DNA of 64,000 nucleotides, from contig JAOAIT010000070.1 of the NCBI GenBank assembly GCA_026414565.1, positions 1 to 64,000 on the forward strand. The letters run 5' to 3'. The notes under the pieces are model-generated. The model was not told where the DNA came from and searched no databases. It saw only the letters and a program-made list of their open reading frames with translations. The stretch is from Verrucomicrobiia bacterium (lineage in GTDB: Bacteria > Verrucomicrobiota > Verrucomicrobiia > Limisphaerales > Fontisphaeraceae). The first letter of the stretch is position 1, and each line of letters opens with the position of its first letter. This document shows positions 8,801-17,343 of the stretch, piece after piece. The translations under genes were made by a program, and so were the position numbers.

Positions 8801-11800
8801 CGCAGTACATGCATGAGGATTTGATGAACAATCCGGAGTACCGCCTCCGTTTTGCCGATCACGTGCAGAAGCATTTCTTCAACAACGGGGCCTTGACCTT
8901 TTCAGCCTGCACCAACCGTTGGTGGCGCAAGGCCAGTCAAATTACCAAGGCCATTCGCGCCTACTCTGCGCGCTGGGGGGATGCGGCCCCACGGGAGCCG
9001 CCGTATGGCGAGACGGACTGGATTAATGCCGTCAACGCCGTGCCCAACACCATTTTCCCCACCCGGGCCGACGTGGTTCTGGCGCAGCTCAAGACGGACG
9101 GTTTGTATCCCGCCGTGAATGCCCCCGGTTTCAACCGTCACGGGGGTTACGTGACCAATGGCTTTCCGCTGGCCATCAGTTTGAACAACCCCAGCGGGGT
9201 GGTGTATTACACGCTGGATGGGAGCGATCCGCGCCTGGTGGGCGGCGCGGTATCCCCGACGGCGGCCGCCTATACCGCGCCCATTCCACTGACCGGCAGC
9301 GTGCGCGTCAAGGCGCGCGCCCTGGTCAACAATGTTTGGAGCGCGTTGCTCGAGGCGGACTTCCTCACGCCGGAGCTGCCGTCGCTGCGTGTTACCGAGT
9401 TGATGTATCATCCGGCGCCTCCCACGGCGGCCGAACAGGCGGCCGGATTTACGGACGCCGATTTGTTTGAATATCTGGAGTTGCGCAATGTAGGCACCCA
9501 GACGGTGGCGCTCGCCGGTGTGCGCTTCATTGAGGGCATCAGCTTCCAATTCGAAGCGGGTACGCTGGCGCCCGGCGCCCGGTTGGTGCTGGTCAGAAAT
9601 CGGGCGGCTTTTACCCTGCGCTATGGCGCCCAGACGCCGGTGGCCGGTGTGTATGTGGGCCAGCTCAGCAACGCCGGCGAGACGCTGCACCTGGTGGATG
9701 CCGCCGGCCGCACCATTCAACGTTTTGGCTATGGCGATGGATGGTATCCCATCACAGATGGCTATGGGTTTTCGCTGGTGGTGGTGGATGAAAACGCGCC
9801 GGCCTCGCTATGGGATAACCGCGCCAATTGGCGGCCAAGTGGCGCGTTTAACGGCTCGCCGGGTGGCCCGAATCTGGCGCCGCCATTGTTTCCGGCGGTG
9901 GTCGTCAACGAGGTGCTGGCGCATTCCGGCCCCGGCCAGGTGCGGGCGGTGGAGCTGGCCAATTTGGGGGACACACCGGCCGACATCAGCGGCTGGTGGC
10001 TGACAGACGATCTCAACCAGCCGTTCAAATTCCAATTCCCGTCCAATTCCATAATCCCCCCCGGCGGCTTCCGGGTGGTGATGGAGAGCGAATTGATCTC
10101 CGGTATGGGAGGGCTGACGTGGAGCGGCAGTGGTGGCGCGGTGGGCTTGTTCAGTGCCAACCCGCAAGGACAGCTTAGTGGTTATTACCATGGCTTTAAC
10201 TTCCGCGGCTCCGAGGTTGGCGTGTCCTGGGGACGGCATGTGACCAGCACGGGCGCGGAGCACTTTGTCCGGCAGGCGCGCGTCACGCTGGGAGAGGCCA
10301 ACGCCGGGCCGGCAGTGGGGCCGGTGGTGATTGCCGAAATCATGTATCGGCCGCCAGACCTTGGCACCAACGACAACAGCCGCGAGGAGTACATTGTTCT
10401 GGCCAATATAACCTCCCAGCCTGTTCTATTGTTTGATCCGGCCTCACCTACCAATACCTGGCGCATTTCCGGGGGGGTGGATTTTGTGTTTCCCACCAAC
10501 GTCTGGCTGCCACCACGGGGGCGGTTGATGCTGGTCAATTTTAATCCTGTTAACAACCCGGGCGAGCTGGCTGCTTTTCGCCAGAAATACGGTGTGCCGC
10601 CTGAGATGCCCATATTGGGCGCGTACGCGGGCAAGCTGGACAATTCCGGCGAAGATGTGGAGCTCAAGGCGCCCATCGAATTTGCCACAGGTTTCCGGGG
10701 GGAAATGATGGTGGAGCAGGTGAGCTACCGCGACAACGCTCCGTGGCCCGGTGGCGCCGATGGTTTTGGCGCATCTCTGCAGCGGATTGATTTGAGCGCC
10801 TACGCCAATGATCCGGCCAACTGGCGGGCGGCCTGGCCGCGGTGGGCAGGTGGGCCGCTGATGGGGGCCGCGCCCGTCTTCACGCTCCAACCGCAAAGCC
10901 AGACGGTGGTGGAGGGTAGTACGGCCGTTTTCACGGCCACGGCCACGGGTGAGGGGCCGATTACATACTATTGGCGCTATAAGGGCACCGTGATTGCCAC
11001 CAACACCAGCGGCCTGCTCACCCTCACCAATGTGAGCCTGGCGCAACAGGGCAATTACTCGGTGGGCGCTGCCAACGCGCATGGTGTGACGCTGAGCGAA
11101 GCGGCCGCCTTGGCGGTCTTATCTCTGCCCTCCATCGTCCAACCGCCCCTCAGCACCAATGTTTTGGTGGGCGGCAACGTGACCCTGACGGTGGTGGCCA
11201 GCAGTCCCTGGCCGCTGGGCTATCAGTGGCAGAAGGATGGGGTGGACATTCCCGGGGCCAACGGTGCCTCCCTGACGCTCACCAACGTGCAAATCGCCCA
11301 TGAAGGCGCTTACCGGGTGATTGTGTCGGATTTGGTTGGGGCGCGCGTCAGCGCCCCGGCCTGGGTGCAGCCCATGCGGCGGGTCACCACGGTGCAGGGC
11401 ATCCCCTCCACACTCACCGTCACTGCCGGGGTGGACGTGGTGTTTGCGCCGGTGTTTTCGGGTTATCCACCACCGTTTTATTACCAATTCCAACGCGTGC
11501 CGGTGGTGTTGGAAAATCGGGTGACGGAGGTGACCAATCCTGTTTTTCGGATCGTCAACATTCAAATCACCAATGCCGGCGTGTATCGGATCACGGCCAC
11601 CAACCTGGCCGGCACAGGGGCCAGTGTGCTCTGTAATGTGACGGTAATTTCCTGGCCGCTGATCACCAATCAGCCGCTCAGCCGCTCGGCGCCTGCCGGC
11701 ACTAACGTCACCCTGACGGCTGGCGTGGCCGGCACGGCGCCGTTATCCTTCCAGTGGTACAGGGCTGGCGGAGAACCTTTGCTGTGGGCGCGCACCAATA

Positions 11801-12309
11801 GCCTGACCCTGACCAATCTGCAGGCTGGCGTTAATGACGGGGGGTATTATCTCGTGATCACCAACGCCTACGGGGCGGCCACCAGTGACGTGGCCGTGGT
11901 TTCGGTGGCGGGATTGGACCTGGATGGTGACGGCCTGCCCGATGACTGGGAAGCCCGCTACGGCCTGGGTTCCGGGCCGGGCCATGGACGGGACGATGAT
12001 CCGGATGGCGACGGTCGCACCAATTACGAGGAATACCTCAGCGGCACGCATCCGTTGGATGCCCGCAGTGTGCTTAAAGTGGAGGGATTCGCTGTGAATG
12101 CCTCGCAGGGTGCGCTTCTGCGATTCACCGCCCAGCCCGACATTGCCTATGTGGTGGAGTATCTCTCGCCCCTTGGGGCGGGGCCGTGGACGGTGTGGAC
12201 AAACCTGCCGGCCCAGCCCACCACCAATGCCATTCTGTTGATTGATCCTGCCGCACGAAACTCACCCCAAATCTATTACCGGATTCGAGCCTGGCGGCCC
12301 AATCCTTGA
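5848..12309 (+). CDS. Giant secreted CotH-kinase / lamin-tail-domain / Ig-repeat protein
   Basis: A 2153-residue protein with an N-terminal signal peptide ending near ATAQPAA. Approximate modules in order: lamin-tail domain (25-150, SEFMASNNRVLADEDG), discoidin-like sugar-binding domain (206-370), chitobiase C-terminal-like Ig fold (527-605), CotH kinase-like domain (655-1070, with LYLNGQYWGLYETDE), a second chitobiase-like fold (1091-1172), three more lamin-tail domains (about 1175-1320, 1347-1480, 1490-1640), four Ig-like domains (1676-2019), a thrombospondin-3/EF-hand-like calcium segment (DLDGDGLPDDWE, 2023-2071) and a C-terminal module ending YYRIRAWRPNP. CotH proteins are atypical kinases acting on secreted proteins; the substrate here is unknown. 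This architecture recurs in Verrucomicrobia and Planctomycetes. ATG 5848 is chosen because it begins the signal peptide. Confidence 0.85.
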   Translation: MRRLAVVIGAVCYVLVTTAQPAAPSLEISEFMASNNRVLADEDGDFPDWIEVHNLTTNAVSLGGYYLTDDPAHLRKWAFPEMVLPADGYLLVFASGKNRRNPAARLHANFELAAEGEFLALTDGQAVVHGFVPTYPPQSEDISYGIARRVMVASLLDRSVPQILIPASAGQWDNRWAMPDFVPSGLWFTGAVPAAVGYDTNKGSGVAANVALSGTASQSTTLSSYSASLAINGSTSDFTHTTSADSAPFWQVTLTNHFAISRVILYNRSSCCQSRLRDIRVLILSTNVSGIVTNWQSPLLNPENAGYTYPNGPMSITVDVVALNGEPVLGRMVRVIRIPDPDLSGSGGQGNADEPNVLSLAEVVVEGMLGTDFGLYLKTDVQPQMLGVNASAFLRLPFVVSPQQAVERLRLRLRYDDGFVAYLNGVEVARANAPAVLDWNSAAVTNRTLPAARLEETFDLSAQAGLLVPGTNWLAIHAMNVSAQNGDFLMVPVLELQHTVVSSYAWLVDATPGTQNNSDFYYGQVADTKFSVNRGFFFEPFTLSITSATPGAEIYYSFNGDEPAPGKGMLYTGPLTITNTTVVRARAFKAGYRPTNVDTHTYLFLDDVIYQSPDGRPPPYFPASWGRNRVDYGMDPEVVSKYTREQWREALTQIPTLSIVTELPNLFDPVIGIYANADGHGEEWERPSSIELLDPTNAVPGRFQAPCGLRIRGGYSRNANFVKHSFRVFFRRDYGLGRLRYPLFEDEGAQEFDTFDLRTSQNYSWPRETGSNGLYETMVREVWCRETLGAMGQPYRRSRYYHLYLNGQYWGLYETDERPEASYGEIYLGGRKEDYDVVKCANHVGNFVTEVTDGNMTSWSNLWVMVRSVPGNPSNSNYFRILGRNPDGTRNPSLPVMLDVDNLIDYMIGIFYSGDGDATLSAFLSNTRPNNWFAMKNRNNPERGWIFFNSDCEHTLGAPSWQVDRTGPWSGISGSNVGNFTYSNPQYMHEDLMNNPEYRLRFADHVQKHFFNNGALTFSACTNRWWRKASQITKAIRAYSARWGDAAPREPPYGETDWINAVNAVPNTIFPTRADVVLAQLKTDGLYPAVNAPGFNRHGGYVTNGFPLAISLNNPSGVVYYTLDGSDPRLVGGAVSPTAAAYTAPIPLTGSVRVKARALVNNVWSALLEADFLTPELPSLRVTELMYHPAPPTAAEQAAGFTDADLFEYLELRNVGTQTVALAGVRFIEGISFQFEAGTLAPGARLVLVRNRAAFTLRYGAQTPVAGVYVGQLSNAGETLHLVDAAGRTIQRFGYGDGWYPITDGYGFSLVVVDENAPASLWDNRANWRPSGAFNGSPGGPNLAPPLFPAVVVNEVLAHSGPGQVRAVELANLGDTPADISGWWLTDDLNQPFKFQFPSNSIIPPGGFRVVMESELISGMGGLTWSGSGGAVGLFSANPQGQLSGYYHGFNFRGSEVGVSWGRHVTSTGAEHFVRQARVTLGEANAGPAVGPVVIAEIMYRPPDLGTNDNSREEYIVLANITSQPVLLFDPASPTNTWRISGGVDFVFPTNVWLPPRGRLMLVNFNPVNNPGELAAFRQKYGVPPEMPILGAYAGKLDNSGEDVELKAPIEFATGFRGEMMVEQVSYRDNAPWPGGADGFGASLQRIDLSAYANDPANWRAAWPRWAGGPLMGAAPVFTLQPQSQTVVEGSTAVFTATATGEGPITYYWRYKGTVIATNTSGLLTLTNVSLAQQGNYSVGAANAHGVTLSEAAALAVLSLPSIVQPPLSTNVLVGGNVTLTVVASSPWPLGYQWQKDGVDIPGANGASLTLTNVQIAHEGAYRVIVSDLVGARVSAPAWVQPMRRVTTVQGIPSTLTVTAGVDVVFAPVFSGYPPPFYYQFQRVPVVLENRVTEVTNPVFRIVNIQITNAGVYRITATNLAGTGASVLCNVTVISWPLITNQPLSRSAPAGTNVTLTAGVAGTAPLSFQWYRAGGEPLLWARTNSLTLTNLQAGVNDGGYYLVITNAYGAATSDVAVVSVAGLDLDGDGLPDDWEARYGLGSGPGHGRDDDPDGDGRTNYEEYLSGTHPLDARSVLKVEGFAVNASQGALLRFTAQPDIAYVVEYLSPLGAGPWTVWTNLPAQPTTNAILLIDPAARNSPQIYYRIRAWRPNP

Positions 12310-12374
12310 GGGGGCTGCGTGGAGTCTCTCAGCGGCGCCTCCTGTTGGCAGATGATGCCGGGCGGCGGGCAGGT

Positions 12375-13064
12375 TTAATGTCCACCCTCAGCTTGGGCGA
12401 GGAAGAGCCATGCCAGACCGATGCCGAAGGCCGCCAGACCGCACAAGGTCATCAGACTGCGGTAGGCCTTCAGGCTGGAGAGCTGGAACCGTCGGGCCAG
12501 CCAGCCAATCAGCAGGGAGAAAACGGCCATGCTCAGGATGGTCCCGGCGGCAAACGCGGCCAAATAAAGAGCGCTTTCCCATTGGGTGCGCATGCCCAGC
12601 ATGGGCAAAATGCCCAGCAGATGCGAGCTGCCGGCCAGGCCATGCAAAACCCCAATGCCCATGGCGGCGTGGACATGGCCATGGGAACCAGGGGATCGCG
12701 GGCCGATTTCATGCACGTGCAAATGTGCGTGGGGGGAGGACTGGTGGCCGTGGTCATGAGGGTGCGCGTGAACCACCAGCCGATGTGCTTTGTGCACCCC
12801 CCATACACCAATGCCCATGAGCAGCACCCCCACCAGTTTTTCTCCCCAATGGGAAATCGCCTCCACGGGGAGCCATTCCCGGGCCAGAAGCGCGAGCAGA
12901 CCCACCAGGGCCACGCCGGCTGAATGGCCTATGCCCCAGCGGGCGCCGGGCACCCAGGCCCGTTGAGGATAGCGGGTGGCCAGCGGCGCAATGGCCGCGA
13001 GGTGGTCCGGACCGGACCACACATGCAAGGTGCCCGCCAGCCAGCCGCTAAAGAAAGCAATCAT
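12375..13064 (-). CDS. Nickel/cobalt-type metal transporter with His-rich loop (UreH/RcnA-like)
   Basis: A 229-residue membrane protein with about six helices. The first helix carries HVWSGPDHLAAIAPLA, matching the H-x-x-x-x-D-H-ish metal-binding signature of the NiCoT/RcnA/UreH transporter group, and the mirrored helix HGLAGSSHLLGILPML repeats this as the family does. Between them lies a hydrophilic loop with 13 histidines, many alternating (HAHPHDHGH, HAHLHVH), typical of nickel or cobalt binding. Direction of transport cannot be told. Import for urease or hydrogenase and export for tolerance are both possible, and no urease or hydrogenase gene is in the window. The start at 13064 opens the first helix. 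It is divergent from the GH42-like gene. Confidence 0.75.
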   Translation of the reverse strand: MIAFFSGWLAGTLHVWSGPDHLAAIAPLATRYPQRAWVPGARWGIGHSAGVALVGLLALLAREWLPVEAISHWGEKLVGVLLMGIGVWGVHKAHRLVVHAHPHDHGHQSSPHAHLHVHEIGPRSPGSHGHVHAAMGIGVLHGLAGSSHLLGILPMLGMRTQWESALYLAAFAAGTILSMAVFSLLIGWLARRFQLSSLKAYRSLMTLCGLAAFGIGLAWLFLAQAEGGH

Positions 13065-13132
13065 AACAACTGTCCTAATCGTAATACTACCCCAATGAAT
13101 GCGCAACGGAAAAACCGGAGGCTTCAGCGGCA

Positions 13133-13157
13133 GGCAGGCCAACGGCATTGGCCCGCC
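13133..13157. repeat. Inverted repeat between divergent metal-transporter and GH42-like genes
   Basis: A 10-base arm GGCAGGCCAA at 13133-13142 and TTGGCCCGCC at 13148-13157 are complementary at 9 of 10 positions (the tenth can pair G-U) around a 5-base loop. It lies inside the 153-base divergent intergenic region, so it could be an operator or a leader hairpin. I see no known riboswitch around it. Confidence 0.4.
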
Positions 13158-13217
13158 GCCTTTCGGGTTGTCAGCCTGTCGCCGGTGGGGTAACTTGTAG
13201 CAGTCACCCAAAGCCTT

Positions 13218-15278
13218 ATGTATTTTGGCGCCGATTATCATCCGGAGCATTGGGTTTATCCTTATGCTGGCACGGCGGAGGAGCCGGAACGCCGTTGGGA
13301 ACGCGATGCGGAATTGATGGTGGCGGCAGGCATCAACGCCGTGCGCATGGGGGAGTTCACCTGGGGGATCTGCGAGCCGGAGGAGGGAAAATATGATTTT
13401 GCCTGGCTGCGGCGGGTGATGGACGTCATGCAGCGCCACGGCATCAAGGTCGTGCTGGCCACGCCCACGGCGGCCCCGCCGTTGTGGTTGAGCCAGAAAC
13501 ATCCGGAGATTTTGCCGATTGATGAGAAGGGGCTGGTGTTACATGAGGGCACTCGCCATGCCTGCTGCCTGAACTGCGATGTCTTCTGGGAATACTCACG
13601 CAAAATTGTGACGGCGATGGCCCGGGCGCTGGGAGATCATCCCCAGCTCCTGGCCTGGCAGATTGACAACGGCATTGGCGGCCATGCCACCGAGTTTTGT
13701 TACAATCCGGAAACCCGCAAGGACTGGCACGATTGGTTGCGCGCCAAATACGAAACGGTGGAGCGCCTCAACGAATGCCTGGGACTGCGGTTCTGGGGCC
13801 AGACGGCGACGGCGTTTGAACAGGTGCCCATGCCCATGCGGGCGCCCACCGCCCATCATCCGGGCTTGATGCTCGACTGGATGCGTTTTTCCAGCGACAC
13901 CATCGTAGCCTACCTCAAAATGCAGGCCGAGCTGCTGCGGGAGCTGACGCCCCACGCGCCGGTCACCACCAACATGCGCATCTTTGGCCGGCACTATGAC
14001 CAGTTTGATGTGGCCGAAGTGCTCGACTTTGTGTCCATGGACAGCTACGCCACGGTTAAAACCCGATCAGCCATCAATGCCTGCGAAATTGACATGGCGC
14101 GTTCGCTCAAGAAACGGCATCGCCGCCTGCCCGGAGAGGGGTTAAACTTTTGGGTCATTGAACAGAAGGCGGGGCAGGTGAACTGGCAGGAGGTCAATCC
14201 GCTGCTGCGTCCCGGGGTAACACGGCTGTTCACCTACCAGTTTATTTCGCGCGGCGCGGATGCGGTGTTTTACTTTTATTGGCGGCAGCCGCGTTTTGGC
14301 ACCGAGCAATTTTACGGCGGCGTGCTGACGCATGACGGCCGGGGGGAGAACCGGGTGTACCGCGAGATCTGCCAGATTGGCGAGGAGATGCAGCGGCTGC
14401 GTCCTTTGTTGCAGGGCACCGAAGTCAGGGCAGAGGTGGGCCTGCTCTACAGCCACGCCAACGAATGGACCCAGAAGCTGCCGTTTCAGCCCAACCGGCA
14501 TTTTCGCCAGCATGATCACGTTCTGTTGTATTACACCGCCTTGCACGATCGCAACATGCCGGTGGACTTTGTGCGGACGGACGAGGATTTAAGCCGGTAC
14601 CGGCTCATCATTGCGCCATCGCTGCGCCTGTACAGCGAGGTGGAGGCCGCGGTGCTGCGCCAATATGTCGAGCAGGGCGGCACCCTGGTATCCACCTGCA
14701 ACAGCGGGTTGCTGGACGAGAACAGTATGGTACCGGATGGCGGGCTGCCTTATTTGCTGGGCGATGTCTTTGGGCTGGAGGTGCAGGAATTTGACACCCT
14801 GGCACCGGGCGAGGAAAACCATCTGGCCTTTCGGGGCACATTCCCCACCAGCGCCCTGCATCCGGCTTGGTTATGGTGCGACATTATCGAGCCGCGCGGC
14901 TGCCAGATTGTGGCCACGTATGCCAAGGATTTCTATGCCGGCCGGCCGGCGGTGACGATCAATGATTATGGCAAGGGCCGCGCGGTCTATGTGGGGACTG
15001 TCAGTCATCAGCCCTTCTATTTGGATTTGATGGCCTGGCTGCGAGGCATGGCGGGGTTGCATCCGCTCCTTAAAGTCCCCGACACGGTGGAGGTGAGCCT
15101 GCGCGAGGGCAACGGCAAGAAAGTGTTTTTCCTGCTCAATCACCAGGCCTCGCCGGTGCGGATTACGTTTTACAAGCCCGCCCATGATTTCTTGAGCGGC
15201 CGCACCTTCACGGGCAATTACGACATTCCTCCCCACGGCGTCCTGGTGCTGGATGAACACGTGGCGCCGGCTGTGTGA
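13218..15278 (+). CDS. GH42 beta-galactosidase-like protein, acid/base Glu replaced by Gly
   Basis: A 686-residue protein without a signal peptide, matching GH42 along its length: an N-terminal barrel (MYFGADYHPEHW, GINAVRMGEFTWG, ATPTAAPPLWL), a trimerisation domain near 390-600 (GLLYSHANEW, GGTLVSTCNSG) and a C-terminal beta domain (VFFLLNHQASPV). In the family, the acid/base catalyst is the Glu of the Q-x-D-N-E-Y-G motif; here the stretch reads WQIDNGIGGH, so residue 152 is Gly. The nucleophile appears kept as Glu315 in FWVIEQKAGQVNW. Either catalysis differs, another residue substitutes, or the protein is not a standard galactosidase. The frame is intact throughout, so it is not simply a decayed gene. 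Confidence 0.82.
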   Translation: MYFGADYHPEHWVYPYAGTAEEPERRWERDAELMVAAGINAVRMGEFTWGICEPEEGKYDFAWLRRVMDVMQRHGIKVVLATPTAAPPLWLSQKHPEILPIDEKGLVLHEGTRHACCLNCDVFWEYSRKIVTAMARALGDHPQLLAWQIDNGIGGHATEFCYNPETRKDWHDWLRAKYETVERLNECLGLRFWGQTATAFEQVPMPMRAPTAHHPGLMLDWMRFSSDTIVAYLKMQAELLRELTPHAPVTTNMRIFGRHYDQFDVAEVLDFVSMDSYATVKTRSAINACEIDMARSLKKRHRRLPGEGLNFWVIEQKAGQVNWQEVNPLLRPGVTRLFTYQFISRGADAVFYFYWRQPRFGTEQFYGGVLTHDGRGENRVYREICQIGEEMQRLRPLLQGTEVRAEVGLLYSHANEWTQKLPFQPNRHFRQHDHVLLYYTALHDRNMPVDFVRTDEDLSRYRLIIAPSLRLYSEVEAAVLRQYVEQGGTLVSTCNSGLLDENSMVPDGGLPYLLGDVFGLEVQEFDTLAPGEENHLAFRGTFPTSALHPAWLWCDIIEPRGCQIVATYAKDFYAGRPAVTINDYGKGRAVYVGTVSHQPFYLDLMAWLRGMAGLHPLLKVPDTVEVSLREGNGKKVFFLLNHQASPVRITFYKPAHDFLSGRTFTGNYDIPPHGVLVLDEHVAPAV

Positions 15279-15305
15279 AAACACTCCCTGTGCTAAGCTG
15301 CGCCC

Positions 15306-15530
15306 ATGGCAGTGCCGCGACGCATTAAATGCCCCACCTGTAAAAAGGTGGGCGACTGGTTTGGCGGTCCCTACGGGCCTTTCTGCTCGGAGCGATGCCG
15401 CCTGATTGATTTGGGCAGGTGGCTGGGAGAGGAGCACCGTATCTCCGAGCCCTTGCAGGAGCCTCGGCTGAGTGACGGGGCGCCTGCGCCGCAGTCCCCT
15501 GCCGGCCCGGAGAAGCCGCGGGAAGGTTAA
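15306..15530 (+). CDS. yacG: DNA gyrase inhibitor / zinc-ribbon protein YacG
   Basis: A 74-residue protein with the YacG zinc ribbon: Cys9 and Cys12 in IKCPTCKK, Cys27 and Cys31 in [15 protein letters not shown]. The C-R-x-I-D-L-x-x-W stretch after the last Cys is diagnostic. E. coli YacG binds GyrB and inhibits gyrase; the function in this organism is inferred from homology. The C-terminal half is Pro-rich and disordered, as usual. It starts 27 bases after the GH42-like gene. Its stop TAA shares three bases with the stop of the convergent hemB gene. Confidence 0.9.
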   Translation: MAVPRRIKCPTCKKVGDWFGGPYGPFCSERCRLIDLGRWLGEEHRISEPLQEPRLSDGAPAPQSPAGPEKPREG

Positions 15531-16537
15531 CGGGCGGAATTTAACCGGCGCGCCATGTCCACCGCGGCGTAGGTGATAAGAATGTCAGCCCCGGCGCGCC
15601 GCATGGCCAGCAGACTTTCCCACTGCACTGCGGCCTCATCAATCCATCCCCTGGCCCCGGCCGCTTTGATCATGGAATACTCGGCGCTGACGGCATAGGC
15701 CGCGGTGGGCAGGCCGAAGGTGATCTTGACCCGGTACAAGACATCCAGATAAGCCAGGGCCGGCTTCACCATGACAATGTCGGCGCCTTCCGCCACATCG
15801 AGGGCCACTTCACGCAACGCCTCGTCCCCGTTCGCCGGGTCCATTTGGTAGCTGCGCCGGTCCCCAAACCCTGGGGCCGACTCGGCTGCCTCACGAAAGG
15901 GGCCATAGAAGGCGGAGGCGAATTTGGCCGCATAAGCCATGATGGGCGTCTCGGTAAAACCGGCCTTGTCCAGGGCTTCCCGGATGGCGCGCACCCGGCC
16001 ATCCATCATATCGCTGGGGGCGACAATATCGGCCCCCGCCCGGGCGTGGCTGAGGGCGGTTTTGGCGAGCAGTTGAAGCGAGGGATCGTTGAGTACGCGG
16101 CCGGTGCGGTCCTTTTGGTCCACGAGCCCGCAGTGACCGTGGCTCATATACTCACAGAGGCACACGTCCGTGATGACCACCAGTTGGGGAAAAGCCTTTT
16201 TCAGTTGTCGCACGGCCTGCTGCACGATTCCCTGCGGGGCATAGGCCTCCGAAGCGCGTTCGTCCTTGCGCGCCGGCAGGCCAAACAGCAAAACGGCCTG
16301 GACCCCCGCCTCCTGGGCACGGCCCGCTTCTTTGACCAGTTCATCCACGGAAAGCTGGCACACGCCCGGCATGGAATTCACCGGTTGACGCACCCCCTGT
16401 CCATGGCGGACGAAAAGCGGCAGCACCAATTGATCCGCACTCAGGCGGTTCTCGCGCACCAGGCGCCGCAAGGCCTCGGTCTGACGCAGGCGGCGCAACC
16501 GCCGCACGGGAAAATCACCTGCAAACCAGGTATTCAT
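15527..16537 (-). CDS. hemB: Delta-aminolevulinic acid dehydratase (porphobilinogen synthase)
   Basis: A 336-residue enzyme condensing two 5-aminolevulinate molecules to porphobilinogen in tetrapyrrole synthesis. It has the two active-site lysines, Lys205 in [13 protein letters not shown] and the Schiff-base Lys258 in [11 protein letters not shown], and the zinc-type cysteines Cys126, Cys128 and Cys136 ([14 protein letters not shown]). It is therefore expected to be a Zn-dependent form. [10 protein letters not shown] is also conserved. ATG 16537 gives the usual length; an open extension upstream lacks conservation and runs into tcdA. It is the last gene of the LOG-tatD-tcdA-hemB operon, 29 bases after tcdA. 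Confidence 0.96.
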   Translation of the reverse strand: MNTWFAGDFPVRRLRRLRQTEALRRLVRENRLSADQLVLPLFVRHGQGVRQPVNSMPGVCQLSVDELVKEAGRAQEAGVQAVLLFGLPARKDERASEAYAPQGIVQQAVRQLKKAFPQLVVITDVCLCEYMSHGHCGLVDQKDRTGRVLNDPSLQLLAKTALSHARAGADIVAPSDMMDGRVRAIREALDKAGFTETPIMAYAAKFASAFYGPFREAAESAPGFGDRRSYQMDPANGDEALREVALDVAEGADIVMVKPALAYLDVLYRVKITFGLPTAAYAVSAEYSMIKAAGARGWIDEAAVQWESLLAMRRAGADILITYAAVDMARRLNSAR

Positions 16538-16566
16538 AAAGGCCAATGTATCGCAGGGAGGGCGAA

Positions 16567-17343
16567 TTAACGAGCCTGATTTTCTCCGGCCACCGTGGGG
16601 CATTCCAATAAAAAGCGCAAGGCTTCATGCGCCAGCCGCAAGCCAAACAGGCCGGTGAGGGTTGGCAGGCTGCCCAGTCCCGCCCGTGGGTCCAAAAGAT
16701 TTGGCTCCTCCTGGGACATTTTTTCATCCCGCCGGGCTGCCACCCCCAAGGGGGCCGCCGGTTCGGTGGAGTAGATGCATAAAAAGTCTCCCGTGAAGCC
16801 GGCGCGGCGCAGGCGTTGCCGCAAATGCCTGGCCAGCGGACAGGCGGTCACCTGGGAAAACAATCCCGCCTGCACCTGGGCCGGGTCCCGGCGTCGGGCG
16901 GCCCCCATCGAGGCCATGAGGGGAATACCGCGGGTGTGGGCTTCAAGCACCAGCGCCATCTTGCCGGTGACTGAATCAATGGCATCCAGAACCAAATCCG
17001 GCTGGCCGCTTAGGGCTTGTACGGCGGTCTGACGATCCAGTTTTAACGCCAGCGTTTCCACCTGGCACCGAGGGTTGATGTCGAGCACACGCTCACGTGC
17101 CACTTCGCATTTGAGGCGTCCCAAAGTGGATTCCAAGGCAAACAGTTGGCGGTTGAGGTTGCTGAGCTGTACCCGATCAAAATCCACCAGCCGCAGGCGG
17201 CCCACGCCTGCGCGGGCCAGGGCTTCGGTGGCAAAACTGCCCACCGCCCCCAGACCGGCCACGACGACGAAGGAGGATTGCAGCCGTTGCAGGCCGGCTT
17301 CGCCGATGAGCTGGACGGTGCGGGTGAAACGGGGATCGCTCAT
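16567..17343 (-). CDS. tcdA: tRNA threonylcarbamoyladenosine dehydratase (ThiF/E1-like)
   Basis: A 258-residue E1-like enzyme. TcdA (formerly CsdL/YgdL) uses ATP to cyclise t6A37 of tRNA to ct6A. The Rossmann motif GLGAVG is at 30-35, followed by [18 protein letters not shown], the adenylation-site motif, and [14 protein letters not shown]. Downstream [13 protein letters not shown] and the cysteine-containing [14 protein letters not shown] match the TcdA subfamily better than ThiF, MoeB or HesA. Its start codon overlaps the tatD stop by 4 bases, which argues for translational coupling. Confidence 0.88.
   Translation of the reverse strand: MSDPRFTRTVQLIGEAGLQRLQSSFVVVAGLGAVGSFATEALARAGVGRLRLVDFDRVQLSNLNRQLFALESTLGRLKCEVARERVLDINPRCQVETLALKLDRQTAVQALSGQPDLVLDAIDSVTGKMALVLEAHTRGIPLMASMGAARRRDPAQVQAGLFSQVTACPLARHLRQRLRRAGFTGDFLCIYSTEPAAPLGVAARRDEKMSQEEPNLLDPRAGLGSLPTLTGLFGLRLAHEALRFLLECPTVAGENQAR

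Noticed and set aside
6481-8874. A 797-codon open frame on the minus strand inside the CotH gene
   Set aside because: It is antisense to a gene with clear domains; its product is rich in His, Gly, Arg and Pro without motifs. Long shadows are normal in GC-rich coding DNA.
13065-13217. Cobalamin or nickel riboswitch upstream of the metal transporter
   Set aside because: No conserved B12-box or NiCo aptamer pattern can be matched; only a simple hairpin is present.
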